The translations under genes and the position numbers were made by a program. A model generated the notes under the pieces. That model saw nothing but the letters and a program-made list of their open reading frames with translations. It ran no database searches and was not told where the DNA came from. From Labyrinthula sp. Ha (taxonomy: Eukaryota > Sar > Bigyra > Labyrinthulida > Labyrinthulaceae), in NCBI GenBank assembly GCA_015227615.1, contig JAALGZ010000061.1:1-64000 (forward strand): 64,000 nucleotides of DNA, given 5' to 3'. Within the stretch, counting starts at the first letter, position 1. Each line of letters opens with the position of its first letter. Below, piece by piece: positions 23,520-34,500 of the stretch.

Positions 23520-26500
23520 TCTTACAAAACTATTCTTTCTTAACTTAAGTTTCGCTGCCTGCACAAATATTTCATTTTGGTTCTTAGTAGATTTGCAAAT
23601 TTTTGACGTAGGGATAGTCTCTAAGGAACAAATGTCGGCGTAGTGTATGCAGATAAGCACAGACTATAGATCATTGCGGTGTTCCAAGAAAGGAGGCCGT
23701 TTTTTCGACTTTTATGTGTCACCTTTCTTCACTGCTCCATCATTTAACATTGTTTTCTTCCTGAAATTTTTCTGTCCACCATAGAGTACGGTCAAGGATT
23801 GAGATGTTCTTCAAATAATGTTGATTAATTCACTTTGATATAGAAAACATAGAGTGTTTCAAACTAGTTTTCTTTCTGAGATGACTAAATACTTTAGAAA
23901 AGAAGTGGAACTAGATTGTTAGCTCCATAATCTCATTTTTGTTGGACTTAGGGATCGGATTTGATATATTGATAGTTTATTAACAAATTTTCACCTATGT
24001 TTTTGCTTTTTTATTGATTCTAATAATACCTAAACCATTTTGATTCATTGGTGACAATCAATATATAACCAGAACCAATTAATACGAATGGAAATCCCAT
24101 GTATCTTATTGAGCAGCAAAAATAAGATAACTATCATATAAACATTGGTAAATTTTTTTAAGTCCTCTCCTTTAATACTATTTACATAGTCTACCATTAT
24201 GGTACAAAGAAACGTTTGCATAATTATTGTACTTTACAGGAATGTATTTTATATTTTTACCTTTGTTATAGACGCCAAAAGTTGCACATTAATTTTATTT
24301 CCTTTTAAAATAATAATTTGGAAGAAAAAAGAAGAACCTGTCTATGTATAACTGTAAGACGCCATACAAATAGTTAATAAAAAAATCTAGTCTTGTTTCT
24401 ACATGGTTCGTATCTTTCTTTTATATGTGCCTTTAAACTTGTAGTAGTGTGAGAAACTGCTAGCCAAAGATAAAGAATTGACTCTCTACCAAGATATTCT
24501 GAAGTTATTCTTACTCTAAGGTTATTTCTTGTACAATTTTTTTTTGAAGTTAAACGCGAACTCACCGTTATTTTGAAATAACGTGAAAGCACGCAGCTCT
24601 AGATCAGAACCTAACTTAGAGCTAAATATCTGTATTACATGAAGTTACGGTAGCATTGTTGTTATGGCTGAACTGCTGTGCGAAGACTTGGATTTAATCA
24701 ATTGCATATCCGTCAAAAAATGAAAGAATGGTTCAGGGAAGAAAGTTATTTAACAGTTGGGAGAACATTTGAAGATTTTATTGTGTGTACCGTTAGGATT
24801 TGGAAAAATGCTGTAGTAGCTAATGTAGCATTGAGGCTTAGGGAAACATTGGAATAGTAGCTCGCTATAAAGTACCGATAGGGATTTGAAGTATGACGAT
24901 ATTATACTTTTAGATTGAGCAGTTTGATTGGTAGATAGAATTTGTCATCACTATGCCGGATTAGGCCATAGTAAAGAATCCAATCAAATAAGAATTAAGA
25001 TTAATAACGAACTTGAAAAAAGACTAACCTTTCAAGGAAAACCACATGGCAGCCGATCGATACTAAGCGAAACAAACAGAATTGGTGCAGGTGAATACAC
25101 CCGATCTTGATAAAATATTGGGATATGTGAGAAAGCAAATAACTTCAAAGCTACATTACTCTCCCTGCTAGAAAACTGTCTGGTTACTGGACCAGTTATA
25201 TATTTCAAAGATCATACCAAGTAAGAAAAACATTCAATGAACTATCTAGAATCTTGTTAATGATCAAGAGAAAGACTAAACGTGTTAAACGGTACTTCTA
25301 TCTTTCTTTTCAAAAAGAAAACGCACTGCCCATTTTTGTTCGATAGAGATTAAATTTGTTCAGTATCATATCTCTGGAGTTAATTCTAGAAATGCTTGAC
25401 GTATGAGTGAATATGGGTTAACGAAAAGTACATAATACAGGTATGCATTTTATATACAAGGTTAATATTGAATATTATTAATTCATTGATAATTGGTCCA
25501 AGTTTATATTTATTTAAAACTTCAAGATCTGCAATTTTGTAAGTTATAACCACTTTTTCTGTCAAAAAGATATTAAATGATGAATGATGACCCACATATA
25601 TCATTTTTATTTTTCAGCCCCAGGTATAACCACACACTTCGCAGGACAATACATACCTTTAAAAGCAATTTATCATGTCGTTACCAGAGCAGCTATATAA
25701 CTCCATCTAAATAGGAAAAATTAGTTTGGATGTTTCCAAACTATAGAATATAAAGTCTGATAGAGATTCTTAGAAAGTTAGCTATCTAAAATTCGGCTAA
25801 GAAAATCAGCATAGCGAATTCTTATAAGTGTAGTTCTAACTAGCATACAACAACAAACCCGCTGTTCTGTTTAAGAGGCTAGCACTGTTAAAAAGAAAGA
25901 AAGAAAAGCTGAAGATTTAAGAACCAAAGGAGTTTCTTCTTTTTTTCTAAACTGGGCTCAGAGTCACTAAGTAACTAGAAGAAAAAAGTTGTAAAACTGC
26001 GCAATTATGAACATGGGACATATAAAAGATCTCCGCAAAAGAAATATAAAATGATACTTATCAGAATTAAGAGCTAATATGATGTTAATAATGAGGATAA
26101 TTTCTGGACCGAAATAAAAGTTATTGAATTGACTATAAAATGCTGGAAGCTGAGCTTCATCTTTATTTCATATGAATGGGTTTGCTAATTTACAGTTAGT
26201 TTTTTTTTAGAATTAAAAGTTATGTCTGAATTCTTAAGAGAAAAGCAAATAAAAATATCTTAAGAAACACCCTTGATTGTTCTTTTAAATTTCGGAAGCC
26301 AAATGAATGATTCTTCCTGTATTTACCAAGAACATATCTCATATACTTTTACTTAAGGGAGCTGTTTACTGGGGTGACGTGATATACCTCCAGAATATGG
26401 TATTAATCAGTTCGAAATATTTTCAAAGTGAAATTACAAGTATATATTTCAGGAGCAATTTTATGGCTACATTCAAGGATTTGTTGAGGTATTTGTCAAA

Positions 26501-29040
26501 GTTAATTTGTTTTAAGAAAATGCAGCAGTTACTGTAAATAATTTTTAATTTATATCTCAAAAAGTCAGTGAATTAACTGGGATTCGAAAAAACGTTTTAT
26601 TTGGTAGGGAAAAGAGTCCTCCCAATTTTTTGTGCATGACAATTATACTACTTCGACTTATTTTTTATCTTGAAATAATTCTATCTTTCAACTCCTTGAG
26701 CTTATAGATACTTCGGAAATTTATTTAAAAACATAGTGCTAATCGGGAAATGCAGAGCGCAGTTAATCCAACGTATTAATATGAATTTCGCAAAGAGAGT
26801 TATGAGAAAAATCAAAATAAAGAAACTTACGTGACAATGTATTGTTATAAGTATAGTGGTATTTCAGGTGCATTATATTTTGCCACAGAAATTTAAAGCA
26901 AAACAATGCCTCAACTGATATTATATGAGTATAACTACATATTCGACGTGAAACTGAATATCCCTTCGCATTAATTATACATTAGGGGGTTGTTATGTTA
27001 GGATGAGAAAGTAGTCCTATCGTCGCAAAGATTATGAGCTTAGATTAAACTGACAGGGATACAGTATTAATAGGCAAGGTAGCAATTGTTCAGTAGGTAG
27101 GAGATATTTAAGAACGGAAGGAGGTTAACTGCCTGGGTGGGAGATAACCTTAATCAAGAAATAAATTAGAGCAAGAAAAATCAGAGAATAACAATTTCAG
27201 CCATCAACTTCTAAGGTGTAATGAAGAGTAAGAACATGAATGGCGGCTCTACGGGCTGCTACGGACCTCATGGGCGAAACAACAGTCTTGCTTACATTTA
27301 TTACCATAATAACATAGAAAGTTATACTAGTGATATACTATTAGCTTAAGACGAGATTGATATTGCAAGAATTATTCTTTATTATGTAGCAAGAAAGATA
27401 AGAGTTAGAATTTAATCTATTATATCTACATTAGTAAAAGGAAGCTGGAAGGGGTCATGTGTGAGTTTTTCTCTATGGCAGTGCATGCTGAATCATATGA
27501 ATGTCTAACTTAGAGCAAGTATTTAGCTAACGGCCTTCATTAATATCAAATCATGCAATTTATTACAGCATGTCGTATTAATTTTCTTAGTTGATTCATA
27601 AAAACTGGTCAAATTGATCTAAAGTTTTTGACTGATGCTATAAGTAAGATGAGAAATTAAAGTAAGTATATTCCTATCAGATGAACTGCCACTACAAAAA
27701 CGCTGCTACAAAACTTAACGCTAAGATTATTATTCTTTTTTTTTATAGATGATAAAATGGGCTTAGTTATCATACTCGTCCCAAAGAAAACTATATACAC
27801 TACGTTCACAAGTTTTTCATCTAATGCCATGAGCCAAGCTGGCTCTCTACAGCCCATACTCGATGCTTGTAAATTCTTTTCTTGAGCGAGTGCCAATGCA
27901 AATTTCGAAGTTTAAGTAAATCTATATAATTTGCTTAGGAAAATTGAGTCTCGAGCATAGCTAAATAATAACATGGTAGAGTGAAGAAGCAAAAGTGATT
28001 CATGAAGAACAATACCCGCCTGCATGGATTCTTGTGAGAGCTGTTACAATTAAGTACCATTATGCTGCTGCAATGCTTCTCCTTCCAGATAACGTGTTAA
28101 TTGAAAAGTTCTTAACTCTAAGTGTATTAATATACTAGATATAAAATTTTGAAGCATCTTAATTCTTATTAATGTAGAATTACTATGAAATTGGGAAGAT
28201 GGCCTGCTTTTTGTTTAGCCGAGAAGAACGGAAGCGGGTAAGTTGACAAAAATATGACATATTAAGAGTATCTTGGTACTCATTCCAGCTTATTAAAAGA
28301 ACAAAAGGCGGGGTAGAAAGAAAATCAGATTTTTAGTGTTAGCTACATGCCGTATATTAGGTGTCTATTCAGGATTATATTAAGCAAGAGATCTTTTTTA
28401 AAATGCCTAAAAACTCATAGCGTGGTTTTGTTTAGGGTTATCATATAGAACTTTGCTAAATATCTTGGACATCTAATAGAAGTATAGCAGCATTGCTTTT
28501 GCTAATGATGAGAAAAGTAATAGCGACGATGATGTATTCGTGCTGCGAAATTTAATGTAGTATTTCCCTGAATTATATAGTCAGAACTAAAAAAATGTCT
28601 GATTTTGTTAAAATCAATGTGTTATACCACTAATATGGTTCGGGGAAACTCTGGCTACGTTTCTACATTCTGCTTAGTCAAGAGCTATTATGTCGACAAT
28701 AACATTTAAGCGAATGTTCTCTTAGCGATTCAACCCTTAAATTCATCAAGTTATCTACTACTACAGTGCATATTCTAATTTATGTTAATAAAATACTCAA
28801 TGGTAACTAAATTAGGATTCTTTGAGCTCATTTGCTCATTTTAGCTCAGTGAAGCTATTGGACGTCTTTGAAATATAGCTGTAACTTCTTCTTCAATGCA
28901 AATCTTTATATCTTGAAACAGAAAATCAAGAAATATTGAAAATTGTTTTCTATCTATCAAAGTAAGCTTCTCTGGAAGTATAAATTCACTAACAATCTTG
29001 TTTCATGTCCGTAAAGCTTAACCTTATTTCCAAAACCTAC
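23520..29040. other. 5.5 kb gene-poor region with faint retroelement traces
   Basis: No host gene is recognisable. The stretch 24,600-25,100 and parts of 27,000-28,700 are less AT-rich than the rest and look like old inserted DNA. A possible Copia-like RT fragment is listed at 27,660-27,896. Confidence 0.5.
27660..27896 (-). mobile_element. Possible Copia-like reverse transcriptase fragment
   Basis: The minus strand reads REPAWLMALDEKLVNV followed by KPILSSIKKK, in the order seen at the start of Ty1/Copia reverse transcriptase (W..AM.EEL....T W.LV..P......K.K). No other Copia domain could be traced next to it. Old, broken and low confidence. Confidence 0.3.
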
Positions 29041-29048
29041 ATATTTTC

Positions 29049-29122
29049 TGGTCCAGCACGGGCTCGAACCGTGGACCTTGGTGTTATTAGCACCACGCTC
29101 TGACCAACTGAGCTACAAGACC
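29049..29122 (-). tRNA. tRNA-Ile (anticodon AAU)
   Basis: On the minus strand a 74-nt cloverleaf folds completely, including the discriminator A: acceptor GGTCTTG/CTGGACC with one T-T mismatch and one G-T pair, D arm GCTC/GAGC, anticodon stem TGGTG/CACCA with loop CTAATAA (AAT), variable loop AGGTC, and T arm CACGG/CCGTG with loop TTCGAGC. Internal A box (TAGCTCAGTTGG) and B box (GGTTCGAGCCC) for RNA polymerase III are intact. No intron is present. It decodes ATT codons, and ATC/ATA after A-to-I editing of position 34. It is divergent from the eIF2-gamma gene, whose start codon is 70 bp away, so the two promoters share a very short spacer. Confidence 0.95.
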
Positions 29123-29191
29123 ATCTTGGATGTAATGGGGTTTATTTAAATATATGAAATTTATTTCTTAGAAATTTCCATTATATTATCC

Positions 29192-30670
29192 ATGGAATCT
29201 ACAAAAAAAGAAAATAACGATGGATTATCTATTCAAAACCTTGAAGCTTTAGATATATCAACTTTAACTCCATTAACTCAAGAAGTTATTTCACGTCAAG
29301 CAACAATAAATATTGGAACAATTGGACACGTAGCTCATGGAAAATCTACTGTTGTTAAATCCCTTTCTGGTGTACACACAGTAAAATTTAAATCTGAACT
29401 TGAAAGAAATATTACAATTAAATTAGGTTATGCAAATGCAAAAATATATAAATTAAATACATCTAAAAAAGTTCTAGAAGAAAAAGAAATAGATGAAGAA
29501 AAAAATGAAGTTCAACCTGAAGAAACCCCTGGATCTTATACTTCACATGGATCAGCACATCCAAATAAATATACTGATGAAAAAGGAGATTGGGAACTTG
29601 TAAGACATGTTAGTTTTGTTGATTGTCCAGGTCATGATATTCTGATGGCTACTATGTTAAATGGAGCTGCTGTTATGGATGCAGCTTTACTTTTAATAGC
29701 AGGAAACGAATCTTGTCCACAACCACAAACAAGTGAACATTTAGCTGCTGTTGAGATTATGAAGCTTCAACATATTTTAATTTTACAAAATAAAATTGAT
29801 TTAGTTAAAAGAGAAGAAGCAAGAAAACAATTTGATGAAATTAAAGCATTTGTAAGCGGAACAGTTGCTGAACAAGCACCTATTATTCCAATCTCAGCTG
29901 TTTTGAAATATAATGTGGATGTAATTTGTGAATATCTTTGCACAAAAATTCCAATTCCATTGAGAGATTTTACTTCAGATGCGCAGATGATTGTCATTCG
30001 TTCTTTTGATGTAAACAAACCTGGTGAAGAAGTATCTAAATTAAAAGGAGGAGTTGCTGGTGGATCAATTTTAAAAGGTGTACTTCGTTTAGGACAAACT
30101 GTAGAGATCCGTCCAGGTGCTATATCTAAAGGAAGTGGATCAAGTAGAAAATGTACACCTTTGATTACGACTATTGTTAGTCTAAAAGCAGAACATAATC
30201 AACTTCAGTATGCTGTTCCTGGTGGGTTAATTGGTGTTGGAACTAAAGTAGATCCTACTTTAACTCGTGGAGATAGACTAATTGGACAAGTTTTAGGTGC
30301 TAAAGGAAGTTTACCACCTGTTTATATAGAGATTGAAGTTAGTTTTTACTTATTGAAGAGATTATTGGGTGTTAAATCTTCATCGGAAAAAACAAAGAAA
30401 GTCGATTCGAGAACAAAGGGAAAGAAAGGAAAAAGTAAAGTTTCTAAATTATCCAAAGGTGAAGTATTATTGTTAAATATTGGATCAACTTCTACAGGAG
30501 GAAAAGTATTGGCTATGAAAGAAGATATGGCTAGATTAAGTTTAACAACTCCAGTTTGTACAGAAGAAGGTGAAAAAATAGCTTTATCAAGAAGAGTAGA
30601 TAAACATTGGAGACTTATTGGATGGGGCGTAATAAGAAAAGGACAGAAACTTCCCCTAGATAAAGCTTAA
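29192..30670 (+). CDS. Translation initiation factor eIF2, gamma subunit
   Basis: A 492-residue GTPase that carries Met-tRNAi to the 40S subunit as part of the eIF2 ternary complex. G1 is GHVAHGKST (45-53), in the His-Gly form typical of eIF2-gamma/SelB. G3 is DCPGHD (144-149), G4 NKIDL (200-204), and ISA follows near 227. Domain II holds [12 protein letters not shown] and [13 protein letters not shown]; domain III ends in [22 protein letters not shown], which is diagnostic. A Lys-rich insert ([16 protein letters not shown]) lies in domain III where the family is variable. Odd: the usual zinc knuckle after YANAKIY (two CxxC-type pairs) has no cysteine at all; residues 88-125 are replaced by a Lys/Glu-rich stretch. 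The ATG at 29,192 gives an N terminus of normal length. It converges on the gene at 30,683-31,558. Confidence 0.97.
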   Translation: MESTKKENNDGLSIQNLEALDISTLTPLTQEVISRQATINIGTIGHVAHGKSTVVKSLSGVHTVKFKSELERNITIKLGYANAKIYKLNTSKKVLEEKEIDEEKNEVQPEETPGSYTSHGSAHPNKYTDEKGDWELVRHVSFVDCPGHDILMATMLNGAAVMDAALLLIAGNESCPQPQTSEHLAAVEIMKLQHILILQNKIDLVKREEARKQFDEIKAFVSGTVAEQAPIIPISAVLKYNVDVICEYLCTKIPIPLRDFTSDAQMIVIRSFDVNKPGEEVSKLKGGVAGGSILKGVLRLGQTVEIRPGAISKGSGSSRKCTPLITTIVSLKAEHNQLQYAVPGGLIGVGTKVDPTLTRGDRLIGQVLGAKGSLPPVYIEIEVSFYLLKRLLGVKSSSEKTKKVDSRTKGKKGKSKVSKLSKGEVLLLNIGSTSTGGKVLAMKEDMARLSLTTPVCTEEGEKIALSRRVDKHWRLIGWGVIRKGQKLPLDKA

Positions 30671-30682
30671 TTTACCCACAAA

Positions 30683-31558
30683 CTATAAAATATCTTTTGG
30701 ATCGTTCATTTCAGCTATAAATAAAAGATTTGCGTTGGTGCAAATTTCCAAAAGCCTGGTTAAATCTTCTTCAGAAGAAACAATCTCAACAAGTTCTTCT
30801 TCTCTAATGTTTCTCATATCACTTATATTTTGTACTCCTTGTTCTTGAAGTATATCAAAATATTTTCCTAATCCTCTTCTTTCTAAAGCAGTTTTTAAAT
30901 CTCCTCTTAGACTTAATTCAACACCTTCAGAAGTTATAGCCATTGGTTTTTCAGCAAGAAAATTTACACTTGGTTGTTCAAATCCAGGAAAATGTGAATC
31001 TTCAGCTGGATTTCCTTCAATTCCACGTCTTTGTATATTTTTTCTTCTTCTTAAAGTTTGTTGTTGAACACGAACTAAAAATTTAGATAAACTTTCTCCA
31101 TTTTCATTTTCTAATATAGTATCAAGTTCATTTTGAAGTTCAGAAGTTGAAAAATACATTTCTACAACTACTAAAATATCATTTTGTGTCATTTGTGGTG
31201 CATGATGACTATAATATAACTCTAACAAACTTTGAAACTGTTCTTTTGTTTCTATTTTTAAATCACTTCTTGGTATATCATTTTCAAAGAAATTCATAAG
31301 TTGTGGTGAATTTATATTTTCATTTCCATTATATTCTTGAGTATTAACCCAACCACTTAAATCTACAGGTGCTAAAAGTCTTTCATTTATTTCTCTTTGT
31401 CTCTCATGTGCTCGTTTTTGTTGTTTAAAATACTGTATTAAGAATACGAAAGCAACAAGAAACATAAAAGCAGAAAGTGATAAAACACCAAAAAATAATC
31501 CTGGATTTTCATTAGGATCAAAATCATTTCCATCAATATCTTCTACTTGAGTACTCAT
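30683..31558 (-). CDS. Single-pass membrane protein with C-terminal SAM-like domain (291 aa)
   Basis: The first 20 residues are acidic (VEDIDGNDFDPNEN), then one strong hydrophobic helix spans residues 21-44 (LFFGVLSLSAFMFLVAFVFL), followed by a basic, juxtamembrane segment (KQQKRAHERQ). By the positive-inside rule the acidic N terminus faces the lumen or outside and the long C-terminal part faces the cytosol. Residues about 100-170 are helical and charged. Residues 221-273 (ALERRGLGKYFDILQEQGVQ...EEELVEIV) match the SAM fold: a short first helix, a LxKYFxxxxExG segment and a final LxRLLEI helix. SAM domains mediate protein or lipid contacts. No catalytic motif is seen. Its stop is 12 bp from the eIF2-gamma stop, so the two mRNAs must overlap at their 3' ends. 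Gene very likely real; function unknown. Confidence 0.85.
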   Translation of the reverse strand: MSTQVEDIDGNDFDPNENPGLFFGVLSLSAFMFLVAFVFLIQYFKQQKRAHERQREINERLLAPVDLSGWVNTQEYNGNENINSPQLMNFFENDIPRSDLKIETKEQFQSLLELYYSHHAPQMTQNDILVVVEMYFSTSELQNELDTILENENGESLSKFLVRVQQQTLRRRKNIQRRGIEGNPAEDSHFPGFEQPSVNFLAEKPMAITSEGVELSLRGDLKTALERRGLGKYFDILQEQGVQNISDMRNIREEELVEIVSSEEDLTRLLEICTNANLLFIAEMNDPKDIL

Positions 31559-31559
31559 T

Positions 31560-34500
31560 TGTTCGTTTCTTTTATACTTGCGTCTTTTTGTTTTCTTATT
31601 CCTGTAGAGTTATTTTTTTTATTTACTGACATAGGCTGAATAGTTTTCTTTTATTTAATTGCCCAAAATTATTTTTTGTTTTGGTGAACTTTAATTTGTA
31701 AATCATAATTATGATAATATAACAATTATTTACCACATAAAATTTTGATATAAGCCGTTTGGCAATTTGTGTGAGTTCTTAAGGCAAACTAAATGTCTTT
31801 TTATAGTTAGAACTTGTCCTAAACTTGAAACAAGGTTTTTGAGTACCTAATTAGTACAAATTTAAGAAAAAACTATGTTTGCTTCCTCGAAAGATCCATA
31901 TAGAGCATATCTACAAAAATTTATGGGCACATCCACTGTGCAATAATCTATAGATTTTGATTAATTGTCTAACTATGAATATATTCGAGCTTAAGATGTA
32001 ACAATTCAGAAAATTTGGCTTAATTCTGTCTCTGCGGCGGCTGAAGCCTCGGTTTGCTAAATGGTGCAAAATGTAGTTTTGTCGGAATAACGCAACAAAC
32101 AATCGTAACCACTTAGTAAAGAAATAGGAAGCTCCGTTGTGTTGAGCGGTAGCTAATGAATAGTGAGTGATGAAACCTTATTTCTTTTAAGATCTAACGT
32201 GATCCGCAAGATTGTATGTTAGCCCCTCAGCTACATTTTTTAGTGGAGCAATAACTGCATCCCAATTTTTTTTCCAACTCATCAATAATGGGTTCATGTT
32301 AGTAGAACTAGGTACAAATTATACACGACTCTATTTAGTTCAAAATAATAATCTCCATATTGAAAAACATATAGCTAAAAGTATGAGTTGCTTCTTACAA
32401 TTTAGTTTCATCATGAAATTAAGGGCTAACAAAATGAATTAAAGGAGTTTCAAGAGTCAAATATGTGTTGACCAGAGCGTGATATTTGGCCTTGCTATGC
32501 CGTGCTTGGGATAGAAAATGAATACATGGGCAAAATCGATTCGGAAATAGCATTCGTGTATTTCTTGTAGATATTGCTCCTAAATTATCTATCTAATAAT
32601 GGTAAAGAAGTATAATACTTGATTTTTTTTTCTAATCTAGATATAGCAAAGGTACCATAGAAATAAAGATGTACTGATCATAATCCTCTTTAAACACAAT
32701 TTTTGTTACAAAAAATTAATTGTTTTTCTTAAATCAAAAAATTCTGTATGCTCAACCGAGTACTCTAATAATGTCTTCTACTTTATAAAAAACTTTGTTT
32801 CATACACAAGTACAGGTAGATGTTCATAATATCTTGGATTAAGTTCCAACAAATCTTAACCTATATCTAATCATCAATGAGGATTTCAACTCATAAAAGT
32901 TTGAATAAACATTTTAGCAATAATTAATGTTTCTTTGTCATCGAATATTTCCTCAATTAATATATTCTCGACCCGGAACTGGTGCGATGACAAAAGTTAT
33001 GCAACAAAAAATGGTTTTCTATACTTAGGGGGAACTCTTCTGGAAACATAAGGTAGCTCTTCCTAAACTGAGTACTTATCAACACATATATTTTTGTGAT
33101 CTTCTCTTACTTCATCCAACTAAAATCATTGGTGAGCTTTAACAAATTTGAGCTAGTTTTTACAAAATTCAGTTAATCCAACCAGTAATGACACTGTACA
33201 TACTTGACCATGTTTCGAATTCTTACACACAAGCCATAGATTCGGAATTATGGTTTTACCAAAAGCTTTTCTATTTATATGGACACAATTAACAAACTAC
33301 AATTAGTTATAACATTTAAGGAAATTCTACTGCCCAATTCAGATAATACAGAGTGTTCTGGGTGATATGAACATATTTTTGGAAAGAAAGAGAGCCATTT
33401 ATATTAAGTTATGTTACTAGTACTGTGCTATGTCAAATATGAAAACTCATATTACACTAGACCAAGGAAAAAATTGCTTCATCTAACTATATTTTTAAAG
33501 TTTAGAGGTGCGAGGAATAGGAGCTCATCATAAATTGCATACACGCCGTTTTTTATTGTTACCTTATGTGAGGCCAAAATAATTAAATAATTAGAGTACA
33601 TTCTGCATGGAACTAATTATATTGGAAATCTAGAGCGCGGAAAATTAAATATTCAGTCGCTTTAAAAAAACAGATTCATACAGAGCTCATGGAATAGTTC
33701 CTGTATAAATTCTAATACACAGTGCTCTAGTCTTAAATTTCAATTAAATAGCAATTGTGAGAAATTCTATTCTCTATTTACTATTTTTAATTTATTAAAT
33801 AAGTTGTGCAACCAGAGTATGTGGATCTGTATAAAATCAAAAATAGAGCTAGGTTTCTAAAAGAAAATATAGTACAACATATGCAAAATATTGTCAAATT
33901 CGATCTTAGTTATTAAAAATAAATTACTCTTTCTAAATCAGATGCCCGAATGTGAGTTTTTTATTGTATATTTTTCGTCTATTCTCCGCTAAATACCAAT
34001 ATTTTCATTCTTCGAACGACATTGATCGTAAATAAAAGCTAAATTATTAAATTAAACCAGCGAGATTATGGCAATAACTAGTTATGAGACAATGCTAAAT
34101 GTTTCACCTCTTCGTCATATGAATGTAATTAAAAAAATTGCCATTAAGGACAAGATATGCATTGGACATGTTAGGAAACCACACATGATACTGAAAGTAT
34201 TTAATAGTAATAAGAAGTTTTAGGTAGCTTCCGCGAAAATATTCTGTGATCACTGTATAAAAAATAGATTTAAAAGCTAAGAAAAAATGCTCTAGGAACT
34301 CAAATGATTAAAAATGAAGTGATGGGAAAGATACATATGACTCAATAACAGTTCCTGAGTGCTTGAATCAAGATATCAGAAAATTCCATAATATGAACAA
34401 TAAACCTTCTAATATACTCTTAAGATAGGGTAAAAAGTGCTATTGATTTAGATAAAATGTTTAAAGTTCTTTAAAACGTTTAGTATAAAATATTACTTTT

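Noticed and set aside
24640-25110. Gag-like reading with a possible zinc knuckle (CHHYAGLGHSKES)
   Set aside because: Only part of the C-C-H-C pattern is present and the supporting frame is broken; no linked pol domain on the same strand.
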